A DNA stretch of 62,357 nt from Bryobacterales bacterium (lineage in GTDB: Bacteria; Acidobacteriota; Terriglobia; Bryobacterales; UBA6623). Of the stretch, positions 33,623-42,170 are shown one piece after another (position 1 is the first letter of the stretch; every line of letters starts with the position of its first letter). The position numbers and the translations under genes are program-made. The stretch is taken from the NCBI GenBank assembly GCA_022823865.1, contig JAJEHF010000127.1, positions 1 through 62,357 on the forward strand, in the 5' to 3' direction. The notes under the pieces were generated by a model. It worked only from the letters and a program-made list of their open reading frames with translations, searched no databases and had not been told where the DNA came from.

Positions 33623-36202
33623 ATGCGCGTTGCGCGATCCAGAACTGTTCTTGCTCTCGGCCTGCTTGGGCTTCTGATTTGGGGCCTGGCGGCTCAGGAT
33701 ACCGGGACGAGCCGTGCGGACTACCTGACGCCGGAACTTCGCGACCGCGTCGAAGCTCTCAAGCTTGACGCCCCACAGCACTCGTCCGATGTCAGCGTGC
33801 TCGCGCAACGGCTGGACACGCTCTGGGAGTGGGCCAACGCGTACTCGCTGACCGGCGGGCCCGTGCCGGGTGGTTTCCCTCAACTCACGGCGAACGCTAA
33901 CCGGGCGCTGCGGAGGCTGCCGGACGGTGGCGCCCAGCTCCCGGTGGCCGCCATCTCGGGCTTCGTCGAACAATTCACGCGCGAGTTCCAGATCAAGGAC
34001 GAGACTCCCACTGCGCTGGGCCCGCTCGAACTCTCCTCGCAAGGCCCCCATCGCGCGGGCGAGTTCATTACCATTCGCGAGACTTATACGGTTGGGGACA
34101 TGCCCATGGCGGTCGGCGGCGGAATCGCGGTAGGGCAGGGCCGAGGTGGCGGACTGCAGACCAATGATCCCGGCGCTGCAGGTTATGTCACGGCGACGAC
34201 CTCGAACCCGGATGCCGTACTGGCAGCGGCCGAGCCTTGGGGTCGTTGGCTCAGCTTCGAGACTCGCTCTGCGATCGCCTTCCGACTCAGCGGCGCGGAA
34301 CTGCGCAAGGGTGACACCGTCACTCTCACGTTCGGTGACCGCAGCGGTGGCGGCCCCGGCTTGAAGCTCCAGAATTGGTCAAACGACCAGGTCGTGTTCA
34401 AGACTTTTTTGGACTTGGAGGGCAAGGGCTGGCTGCTTAGTCCGCGCTGGCCTTCGATTGAGGTGATTGGCGAAGACCGCGTGCAGTTCGTCAACGCCGT
34501 CGCACCGTCCGTGGTGGAGCCGGGGGAGGAGTTCGTGCTGGCGGTGAGATCGGAGGATCGATTCCGGAACTTGGCTTCCGGGGGCACTCCGGCCTACGAG
34601 GTGCTGCTCGATGGCAGCCGGCAGCGGGAGATTCCGGCCGGTGCTGCGGCGTTGCAGGAACTGGACGGGATCGCACTCGATGCGCCGGGCGTGTACCGCT
34701 TCGAGGTGCGGTCCGCGGACGGGACCATTCGGGGAACGAGCAATCCGGTGCGCGTGGAAGCGTCGCCGGACAGGCGAATCTTCTGGGGCGAGACCCACGG
34801 ACACACCGGCTTCGCCGAGGGCCAGGGCTCTCCGGACGGCTATTACAAGTTCGGCCGGGATGTCGCCCGCTTGGACTTCCTGAGCCTGTCCGAGCATGAC
34901 ATTTGGATGGATGACTTCGAATGGAAGACGCTCCAAGAGATGGTCGAAAAATATCGCGTTCCGGGCCGGTTCACGACGATCCTCGGCTTTGAGTGGACCT
35001 CGCGCCTGCTATACGGCGGCCACCACAACGTGTTCTTCCGCAACACCCCGGGGCGCTCGCGCGTGCAGAACCAAAAGGCTCCGTTGCTGGACGAGCTGTA
35101 CGAGGGGTTGAGGCAGGGCAACGACACGGACGACGTGCTGGTCATACCCCATGCCCACCAGCCGGGAGACTGGACCAACAGCGATAGCTCCGTGGAGCGA
35201 CTGGTCGAGATCCAGTCCGGGCACGGCACGTTCGATTGGTTCGGCGACAAGTACTTGCGGAACGGCTACCGGGTCGGATTCGTGGGGGCTTCGGACAACC
35301 ACACCGGCCATCCCGGGTTCAGCGGCATGACCAACCGCCAGCTCGGCGGGCTGGCCGCCGTGCTGGCGCACGAGAACACGCCTGACGGGATCTTCGACGG
35401 ACTGCGCAACCGCGCGACGTATGCGACGACTGGCGAGCGGATCATACTGGAAGCCACCTTGAACGGCGCGGGGATCGGGCAGGAACTGTCCCGCGCCGAC
35501 GAGAGGACGATCAGTTGCACGGTCAACGGGACCGCCGCCATTGACTCGATTGACGTGATCAAGAACGGGACGGTGGTCTACACGCGGCGCTATCTGCAAT
35601 CGGAGGTTGGCTCCGAAACCCACGTGCAGGTTAGCTTCGAAGCCTCGACGGACGTGCCGGGCGAGCGGAGTGTGCCGCGGGGGGATCGCCCTTGGAAGGG
35701 CGTGATCCGCGTCGAAGGGGCGGAACTGGCGGGTTATGCGGAACCTTGGTTCCGGCATCCGAGCACTTACAAGAGCCGGATGGACGGCGGGCAACTTCAT
35801 TTCGAGATGCACACGCGCGGACGCAGCACCGCTCTCGTGCTGCGCTTGCAGAACGCGAGCGCCAACACGAAAGTCATCGTAGACATGGAGACGACGCGGG
35901 AGCGCCTGGGATCGGGCGGGTACCAGCGAACGCCGCAGCGCCTGCCCGCGAGGAGCGAGGCGTTCCGGCTCGGCGACCTCGGCGGAGAGGTTGAGCGCAG
36001 GGAGTATCAGGTGCTCGAGCATACGGATGCCCTGTCTGTCCAGCTGGTGCCGTCAAACGGGGCTCTGGACCGACACTTCACCTATACCGACAAGGATTCG
36101 CCAGCAGCCTCCGACTACTACTATCTGCGCGTGCGGCAAATCGACGGAGCGGTGGCGTGGTCCAGTCCGTTCTGGGTCGGTCCGGCGACGCAGTCGCCCT
36201 AG
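33623..36202 (+). CDS. Secreted DUF3604 (PHP-like) protein
   Basis: 859 aa from ATG 33623, with GGGAGG 10 nt upstream. A signal peptide (VLALGLLGLLIWGLAAQ) and a ~300-residue beta-rich N-terminal part precede the DUF3604 core, which begins RRIFWGETHGHTGFAEGQGSPDGYYKF. The core continues with DFLSLSEHDIWMDDFEW, ILGFEWTS, VIPHAHQPG and VGFVGASDNHTGHPG. The His, Asp and Glu positions are those of PHP-type metal phosphoesterases. The family is often secreted in heterotrophs; the natural substrate is unknown. It follows the TPR lipoprotein by ~110 bp and converges with the RND gene. Confidence 0.88.
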   Translation: MRVARSRTVLALGLLGLLIWGLAAQDTGTSRADYLTPELRDRVEALKLDAPQHSSDVSVLAQRLDTLWEWANAYSLTGGPVPGGFPQLTANANRALRRLPDGGAQLPVAAISGFVEQFTREFQIKDETPTALGPLELSSQGPHRAGEFITIRETYTVGDMPMAVGGGIAVGQGRGGGLQTNDPGAAGYVTATTSNPDAVLAAAEPWGRWLSFETRSAIAFRLSGAELRKGDTVTLTFGDRSGGGPGLKLQNWSNDQVVFKTFLDLEGKGWLLSPRWPSIEVIGEDRVQFVNAVAPSVVEPGEEFVLAVRSEDRFRNLASGGTPAYEVLLDGSRQREIPAGAAALQELDGIALDAPGVYRFEVRSADGTIRGTSNPVRVEASPDRRIFWGETHGHTGFAEGQGSPDGYYKFGRDVARLDFLSLSEHDIWMDDFEWKTLQEMVEKYRVPGRFTTILGFEWTSRLLYGGHHNVFFRNTPGRSRVQNQKAPLLDELYEGLRQGNDTDDVLVIPHAHQPGDWTNSDSSVERLVEIQSGHGTFDWFGDKYLRNGYRVGFVGASDNHTGHPGFSGMTNRQLGGLAAVLAHENTPDGIFDGLRNRATYATTGERIILEATLNGAGIGQELSRADERTISCTVNGTAAIDSIDVIKNGTVVYTRRYLQSEVGSETHVQVSFEASTDVPGERSVPRGDRPWKGVIRVEGAELAGYAEPWFRHPSTYKSRMDGGQLHFEMHTRGRSTALVLRLQNASANTKVIVDMETTRERLGSGGYQRTPQRLPARSEAFRLGDLGGEVERREYQVLEHTDALSVQLVPSNGALDRHFTYTDKDSPAASDYYYLRVRQIDGAVAWSSPFWVGPATQSP

Positions 36203-36382
36203 CCAGCTTGGCTGCACCGTTGGGCCGATCCCGAGCCTCTCGGCGATCCTGCCCAGCCGGACACCCCGCCTAGTGCGAGGCTGCGTTCCCAGCCCGGGGG
36301 CCTGCTCCGCAGGCGGCGACACCGGTTCCGGGGCCCGAACGCGCCCTTCAGACGAGCGTCCCGGCTGCGGCTGCCGAGCTTC

Positions 36383-39300
36383 CTAGTCCCCCGCCGGAGG
36401 AGAGTCACCCTGCACGGACGGAATCGCTTGCAGGCTGCCGCGCCTGTCGCCCCTGAACAGCCGTCGCAGCACGCCCCGGATGTCGTCGAGAATCAGATAC
36501 TGGGCCGGCACCATGACCAACGTCACAACTGTGGAGAAGAGCACGCCTGAAGCTAGGGCCAGCGCCATCGGAATCAAGAACTGTGCTTGGAGGCTCGTCT
36601 CAAGCAGCAGTGGCGTCAAGCCCGCCGCCGTGGTGAGGGAAGTCAGCAGGATCGCGCGGAAGCGCGCCTCTCCTGCGAACTGCACCGCTGTCTTTAGGGA
36701 GCCCAGCTTGCGGGAATAATTGCGGATGAACGTGACTAGCACCAAGCCGTCGTTGACCACGATTCCGGCCAGCGCCGCCATTCCGCACACGGAGACGAAG
36801 CTGAGTTCCACGCCGCGAATCCAATGCCCCCAGATTGCCCCGACCATTCCAAGGGGAATTGAGCTCAGGATGATTGCTGGCAGGATGTAGCTCTTCATGG
36901 GAATCGCCAGCATGGCGTACATCACGAAAACCGCGACGAGGAAGCCTTGGGCAAGGCCACCCATGGACTCGGCGAAGTCTGCCTCGTCCCCCTCGAGCGA
37001 GTAGCTCAAGCCCGGATACCGTTCCATCAGTTGCGGCAGGAAGTCCGACTGCAAGGCGCCTATGATCTCGCCGCTGGTTGTGATCGTCTCGTCGACGTCG
37101 GCCTGGACGTTGATGGTCCGGCTGCGGTCCACGCGAGTGATCGAAGCCGGACCGCGGCCGATCGACGCGACAGCTACGGTCGAGAACGGCACTTCGTCGC
37201 CCGCAGGGGTTCGGACCCGCATGCGCTCCATGTCTCCGAGAGAGCGCCGGTCCTGGCGGGGATAGCGGACCATCACCCTGAGGTCATCGCGTCCGCGCTG
37301 AATGCGCTGGGCCTCCTCGCCGAAGAAGCCCTGTCGGACCTGGCGCCCCAGATTCTCCAGTGTCAGTCCGTAGGCTCTGCCCTCGGAAGTCAGTGCCAGC
37401 TCAACCTCCGGTTTGCCTCCCCGGTAGGAATCCGTGACCTCGATGACGCCGGGATACTGCGACAGGCGGGCTTTCGTCATCTCCGCCGCTTCCAGGACGG
37501 TGGCAATGTCCAACGCGGTGAATTGCAGGTCGATCGCCTTGCCGCCCCCGATCAGATTGTGGGTGATCGTCAGTTCCACTGCTCCGGGAATCTGGCCTAC
37601 CTTCTCGCGCCAGCGGCCGGCGATCTCGTCCGAACTGATGGCTCGGTCCTCAGAAGGAATCAGTTCGATATTGACTTCCCCAAGGTGCTCGCCTTGGAAC
37701 TCGCCCTCCAGTGCCGTGCCGCGGCTCTGCAGCTCGCGGAACGGATGTTCTCCCACCGAACTGAGCATGCGTCGAAACGGGTCTTGACCTAGCTCGGCGG
37801 TCAGCTCGCGGCGCAATTCCACGGCGCTTCGCTCGATTCGCGCCACCCTCGCAGCTGTCACTTCGGCCGGGGACTCTTGCGGCATCGTCAGCAGCGCCAC
37901 CACATCCTCGGAATCGACGGTGGGAAACAGGATCAAACGGACGTGGCCGGCCCCGATCATGCCGGCTGTAACCAAGACGCTGACCGCGGCGAGCGCTAGA
38001 GTGGCGTATCGCCATTCCAAGGCAGTCCGTAGAACGGGTCTGTAGACTTGCCGAATCAACCAGGCCACCGCATTCGAGAACGCATCGAAGAAGGCATTCG
38101 CGGCGCGGGCGAGGGCGTTCGGGGAGCTGTGCTCGGCGGGCTTCTTGTAGTGAGACAGGTGGTAGGGAAGGATAAGGTTCGATTCGACGAGAGAGAACAA
38201 CAGCGTCGGGATGATGATGAGGGGAAACCCGATAATCATCTTGCCCAGCGAGCCTGGCACGAAGAGCATCGGGGCGAAGGCGGCCATCGTGGTCAGCACG
38301 CCGAACGTCACCGGAACCAGAACTTCGCGCGTCCCCTTGATCGCTCCGCTGGTCCCCTTGCCGGTCCGCACTTGCGTGGCGTGAATGTTCTCGCCGACCA
38401 CGATCGCATCGTCGACCACGACCCCGAGCACGAGGATGAACGAGTACAGCGAGACCATGTTGATCGACGTACCGTGCAGGGGCATCACAGCGATCGAGCC
38501 TAGGAAGGCAACCGGAATGCCGACCGTGACCCAGAATGCCAGCCGCAGCCGCAGGAACAGCGCCAGCACGACGAAGACGAGCAGCAGTCCCGTCAGCGCG
38601 TTCTCGCCGAGGAGGTCAAGGCGACTCCGTAGCAGGCGGGCATTGTCCCGCCAAGTCACCATCTCGATTCCGTCGGGCAGGGTGGGTGCCGCGGCGGCGA
38701 CATAGCTATGCACCACCTCGGCCACCTCATCCGCGCTCTGGTCGCCGATCCGGTAAACCTGGACCACCACCGCGGGCTTGCCGTCAAGCATCGCGGAAAT
38801 TGCGATTTCTTCGAATCCGTCAACGACCGTCGCGACGTCGCTTAGGTAGATCTTGGTGCCATCGGGACGGACCAGCAAGGGGAGACTCTCGTACTGCTCA
38901 CCCGAATACGCTTGTCCCTCCGTCCGCAAGAGGACTTCCCCGACATCGGTCTTGATCGAGCCCCCCGGCAGATCGACCGAGAAGTTTCGGACCGCGGCGG
39001 CGACATCGTCGAACGTCAGGTGCCACCGGCGCAAGGCGTCCTCGGAAACCTCGATCGAGATCTCGTACGGCGGGGCGTTCCGCAGATCCGCCTGGGAGAT
39101 GTCGGGCAAGGCGGTGAGTTCGTCCCTGACGCGCTCGCCCAGTCGTTTCAGCGTCGCGAGATCGGTCTCACCGGCGATCGAGACGTTGATCGCCTGAAAC
39201 CGCCGCATCATCTCTCGGATAATCGGCTTGTCCACCTCCTCGGGGAACGTGTCTATCGCATCGACCTTGGTTTTCACGTCCTCCATAAGCGTGCGCACGT

Positions 39301-39601
39301 CGTATCCGGACTCGACCTCGAGCGCCATCGAGCCACGCCCCTCGGTGGCGGTCGACGTGATCCGCTTGATCCCTTCGATCCCTTGCACGGCCTCCTCGAG
39401 CCGGACGCAAATCGCCTCTTCCACGTCTTCTGGACCGGCGCCGCGATATTCGACCGCGACCGTTATCACATCGAGCGCGAATTCTGCATAGACTTCCCGC
39501 TTGAGATTCGCCAGAGCGTAGACCCCGCTCGCGACAATCACGAGGAGCAGCAGGTTCGCAACGACACCGTTGCGGACAAACCATGCGATTGGCCCCTTCA
39601 C
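36383..39601 (-). CDS. RND-family efflux permease (HAE1/AcrB-like), no adaptor gene
   Basis: 1072 aa from GTG 39601, which sits 6 nt after GGAGG; TTG 39604 is just upstream. The first transmembrane helix (VVANLLLLVIVASGVYALANL) is followed by a porter domain, the central block of TM2-6 with GVVVDDAIVVGENIHATQ (the Asp pair of the proton relay), a second porter domain and the final block (LAGIVVNDGLVLVTFIRNYSR). Trimeric proton-driven export from the inner membrane is expected. The neighbouring membrane-fusion protein and outer-membrane channel genes are absent: upstream there is ~440 bp without a gene and downstream the convergent DUF3604 gene. Confidence 0.93.
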   Translation of the reverse strand: MKGPIAWFVRNGVVANLLLLVIVASGVYALANLKREVYAEFALDVITVAVEYRGAGPEDVEEAICVRLEEAVQGIEGIKRITSTATEGRGSMALEVESGYDVRTLMEDVKTKVDAIDTFPEEVDKPIIREMMRRFQAINVSIAGETDLATLKRLGERVRDELTALPDISQADLRNAPPYEISIEVSEDALRRWHLTFDDVAAAVRNFSVDLPGGSIKTDVGEVLLRTEGQAYSGEQYESLPLLVRPDGTKIYLSDVATVVDGFEEIAISAMLDGKPAVVVQVYRIGDQSADEVAEVVHSYVAAAAPTLPDGIEMVTWRDNARLLRSRLDLLGENALTGLLLVFVVLALFLRLRLAFWVTVGIPVAFLGSIAVMPLHGTSINMVSLYSFILVLGVVVDDAIVVGENIHATQVRTGKGTSGAIKGTREVLVPVTFGVLTTMAAFAPMLFVPGSLGKMIIGFPLIIIPTLLFSLVESNLILPYHLSHYKKPAEHSSPNALARAANAFFDAFSNAVAWLIRQVYRPVLRTALEWRYATLALAAVSVLVTAGMIGAGHVRLILFPTVDSEDVVALLTMPQESPAEVTAARVARIERSAVELRRELTAELGQDPFRRMLSSVGEHPFRELQSRGTALEGEFQGEHLGEVNIELIPSEDRAISSDEIAGRWREKVGQIPGAVELTITHNLIGGGKAIDLQFTALDIATVLEAAEMTKARLSQYPGVIEVTDSYRGGKPEVELALTSEGRAYGLTLENLGRQVRQGFFGEEAQRIQRGRDDLRVMVRYPRQDRRSLGDMERMRVRTPAGDEVPFSTVAVASIGRGPASITRVDRSRTINVQADVDETITTSGEIIGALQSDFLPQLMERYPGLSYSLEGDEADFAESMGGLAQGFLVAVFVMYAMLAIPMKSYILPAIILSSIPLGMVGAIWGHWIRGVELSFVSVCGMAALAGIVVNDGLVLVTFIRNYSRKLGSLKTAVQFAGEARFRAILLTSLTTAAGLTPLLLETSLQAQFLIPMALALASGVLFSTVVTLVMVPAQYLILDDIRGVLRRLFRGDRRGSLQAIPSVQGDSPPAGD

Positions 39602-40040
39602 CAAGACCCTCCCCGCCCGAGGCGCCTCGCCGTGTCCTCTTGGCTCGTCCCCGCTGCCGCCTGCAGGGGCAACCTGGAAGAGTCCTCACCGCGCGCGGGG
39701 CGTTTCACCGCTACACAGAACTGCTCTCGTGCCCGCTTCACATGCCTCCGTCCGAATCTCTTCGCCATCTGTGCCGTCGCTCGACCTGGAACAGGGAAGC
39801 ATGGGCCGCTCCGCTCGCTGCCGATCCTGCGCATTCGGCTAGTCCAAGATATCCCATGTGAGAGTATCTAGCATTCAGGAACAGTCCTTATCGTCGAAGC
39901 TGCGCCCGCTTCCGGGCGGAGGAGATGGGGCAGCCCAGCCCGCCGGGGCTTCAGGCGAAGGCGGCTGAGTGTATCCCCACGGCCGAGCTGGACGAGTTCC
40001 ACGGTCGGCCGAATTGCTCGACGATGTCTGGCTGTCTGCG
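39602..40040. other. Intergenic stretch upstream of RND gene
   Basis: About 440 bases. Short frames on both strands show no family signature. A minus-strand frame rich in Pro, Ser and Gly (PPSPEAPAGWAAPSPPPGSG, ending 39875) looks like a low-complexity protein tail and could be the frame-shifted continuation of the small gene at 40041-40199. I see no adaptor-protein remains. Confidence 0.35.
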
Positions 40041-40199
40041 CTAGCGCTTTCGGGTGTTCGTCTTGCCGCCGCGTAGAGCGCCTGCTTCCAGACTGTAGTG
40101 AGTTTGCTTTCGCGCCACGTCCAACCACGCGATTCTAACGGTGAGAGACGACAGGTTGACGATGATCGGACCCTCGTAGAACGGAATTCCGCACGCCAC
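40041..40199 (-). CDS. Hypothetical small protein (52 aa)
   Basis: GTG 40199 is preceded by GGAGGAG at a 4-nt distance, the best ribosome binding site in this gap. The product (ACGIPFYEGPIIVNLSSLTV, IAWLDVARKQTHYSLEAG) has a beta-strand-like pattern and no recognised family. It could be the N-terminus of a longer protein: a Pro-rich frame in another register continues to 39875. The longer frame to 40241 is less well started. Confidence 0.35.
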   Translation of the reverse strand: MACGIPFYEGPIIVNLSSLTVRIAWLDVARKQTHYSLEAGALRGGKTNTRKR

Positions 40200-40505
40200 C
40201 GATCTCCTCCAAGGCAGAGCACGCATGAACTTCGAGGCCAAGTGTGCTCGAGGCTCGATCGTATGGTCCCTTTGTGGCCCTGAGCCGAGCTAGGGGCTCT
40301 CATCTCATAAGTCGTTTACAACCAGATACATAATCTCATCCACAACAAGTCCTGCAAGCCCCTCATTCGTGGGGTCGATTCCCAGCCCGCGCCCAGTGCG
40401 GGGCGACTGGTCCAGAGCCGTTCGGGCTTGGACCCCGCGCCGACTACGAGTCTTGAGTTAGACCGGCCGTCCTGCGAGATCAGCGAATTTGCATGGCAGC
40501 CTGAC
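40200..40505. other. Intergenic stretch, nothing convincing
   Basis: About 305 bases, visibly AT-richer in part (around 40310-40370). There is an imperfect hairpin GCCCGCGC/TGCGGGGC near 40388-40410, which could end transcription of the HEPN-like operon that stops at 40506. No gene. Confidence 0.35.
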
Positions 40506-41393
40506 CTAAAACATCACGTGACGAGACTCGGTATCTTGAGGTCTCGCAGGTTGCCTCACAGTGATACCAATGCTCCGGAATCCTTCCTCTGGGTCGAATG
40601 ACTCCAGTTCGCTTCGCTTGTCTACAACCAGGAGCTCGGTTTCCTCCTGATTTGGCAGACGTTCGAAGAACGGCTTCATCTGGCCTCCCTTAAACTCCAG
40701 GTAATCGTACCGGTCACGGTAATCCGGTCCCCATAGAATCTCGAGCCGATCGCCTTCCTGCCCCGACCTCGGTGAGTTCCGCTGGACCGTTAGCCAGTCT
40801 TCATAACGCTCCTCTCTTCCCCATCGGAGTCGCCAGCTGTAAGTGTTGAAATCCGCCTCATCGTCTTCCTTGTCGATTGATCTGAGCAACTGGACGCACC
40901 CGTACACGATCTCATGCATGATGTTGACACTGACGTGCGGCATCGATGTGCTGCTGCGCTCCTCTGTCAGGAAGTACCGCCAATCGAACGACCCGATGTA
41001 AGCACCCCGGCTGTCCCGTGCGCCGTCTAGGTTTACTAAGAACTCATCAAGCGTCGCCAGTGGAAAAGAAGTCATGCCAGGAAACGTATGGCGGAAGTCG
41101 TCGTAGTACGTTCTCAGCACATCTTGGTGCTCCGCAGGCAGGTCCTTGAACAGGACCGATAGCGCATGGATCTTCGGCGGTTCGACATCACACACGTGGA
41201 GAATTGCCTTGAGGCCCTGTTCGATCAGAAAGTACCCTGCGAGCACGTATCCCCAGGCCTGAGCTAGTTCGTTACCCGGAATCCAGTCCGGCGTCACAGG
41301 AGTAGCTGAGTACTTCTGCCATTCCATTCTGAGCGCCGTCTTCAGCCAGGCACGAACATCAAGTGGCTTCTTGTAAGTGATCTTGTCAGTCAC
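40506..41393 (-). CDS. Hypothetical protein with HEPN-like domain
   Basis: 295 aa. Residues ~45-100 (LAQAWGYVLAGYFLIEQGLKAILHV, then PPKIHALSVLFKDLPAEHQ) have the two-helix pattern and PKxHxLxxLF text of HEPN-like domains, which are often RNases or nucleotide-transfer partners in toxin and defence systems. The typical RxxxxH catalytic motif is not evident, so it may be inactive or a different helical fold. The C-terminal part is acidic/aromatic and unfamiliar (YSWRLRWGREERYEDWL). The ATG overlaps the stop of the small upstream gene by 4 bases (ATGA). The pair lies next to the restriction-modification island. Confidence 0.6.
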   Translation of the reverse strand: MTDKITYKKPLDVRAWLKTALRMEWQKYSATPVTPDWIPGNELAQAWGYVLAGYFLIEQGLKAILHVCDVEPPKIHALSVLFKDLPAEHQDVLRTYYDDFRHTFPGMTSFPLATLDEFLVNLDGARDSRGAYIGSFDWRYFLTEERSSTSMPHVSVNIMHEIVYGCVQLLRSIDKEDDEADFNTYSWRLRWGREERYEDWLTVQRNSPRSGQEGDRLEILWGPDYRDRYDYLEFKGGQMKPFFERLPNQEETELLVVDKRSELESFDPEEGFRSIGITVRQPARPQDTESRHVMF

Positions 41394-41770
41394 TCGTGCG
41401 CCTCCGACTCAATTCCGATGCTGCTCGGCACAAGACGGCAACCGTATTCAGTGCTACCGACCGAAGCAAGCGCGGATATTCGCATGGATACCAGCCTCGC
41501 CGGATTCGCGGCATCGATCACTGCACCGAACTGCTTGCTGAGCGCGGCCAGTAGCAGCGAGGGCGTCAGGGGCTTGCGGGCATCACGGAGTACTATCTGG
41601 TACAGAGCGTCGATTTCCTCGCCGGACACCGTTCGAGATGCCAGTTGGCTGAACTCCTCATGACCGAGCAGGTAAGCATCCAGTCGATCCCGTTCCTCCT
41701 TTAGTTTCACGATCTCGTTGGCGAGTTCCTCGTGCCGCCGCCGTCCCCGATCTACCGCTATTTCGTTCAT
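41390..41770 (-). CDS. Small coiled-coil protein paired with HEPN-like gene
   Basis: 126 aa. The N-terminal 50 residues (RRRHEELANEIVKLKEERDRL) predict a coiled coil. The rest, SGEEIDALYQIVLRDARKPL and SLLLAALSKQFGAVIDAANP, looks like a small winged-helix-type domain (LLLAALSKQFG as a helix pair). No family recognised. It overlaps the start of the HEPN-like gene by 4 bases and is divergent from hsdM. It may be a cognate partner or regulator of the HEPN-like protein; this is inference from gene order. Confidence 0.55.
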   Translation of the reverse strand: MNEIAVDRGRRRHEELANEIVKLKEERDRLDAYLLGHEEFSQLASRTVSGEEIDALYQIVLRDARKPLTPSLLLAALSKQFGAVIDAANPARLVSMRISALASVGSTEYGCRLVPSSIGIESEAHE

Positions 41771-42170
41771 GTCGTTGGTTTCCTGTTCCGTGCGGTCAAG
41801 GGCATCAAGATGCGATCCTGATTACGTTAAGTGCCGTTGAGAATTTCGCAAGCTTGACGATAGCACCAGCTCCTGCAGTGGGACTCTCTCTTCTCTCTGC
41901 GATTCCTTGAGTTGGCCTGAAAAGAGGCGGGCCGGTTAGCGACAGGACCCGCGAGTTCATCCGTATCGCCACTAGGGTTGTCGAGTCGGAGGGTAGTGGA
42001 GAGCCTGAAATGGGTGGAGGTTCAGGGAGGCTTTCTTGGCTGACGTTGTGAAGATTGCCATTGGCTAGTTCTGTAGGCCGGGCTGACCACTCGAAATCGG
42101 TCTCACCCCTGAATGATAAAGTTGACGGAGGCTATGGCACAGCCCAACGCTGCGAGCGTGAACTGCAGGT
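41771..42170. other. Divergent intergenic region of the restriction-modification island
   Basis: 400 bases between the small coiled-coil gene (minus) and hsdM (plus), so promoters of both units should be here. I see no strong consensus promoter; TTGACGG near 42121 is a possible -35 without a matching -10. No gene or repeat is evident. Confidence 0.4.

Noticed and set aside
35009..36022. 337-codon minus-strand open frame
   Set aside because: Antisense shadow of the DUF3604 gene without protein-family signal.
40365..40400. tRNA-like T-arm (GTGGGGTCGATTCCCAG)
   Set aside because: T-loop lacks TTC, one stem pair is mismatched and no D- or anticodon arm can be folded upstream.
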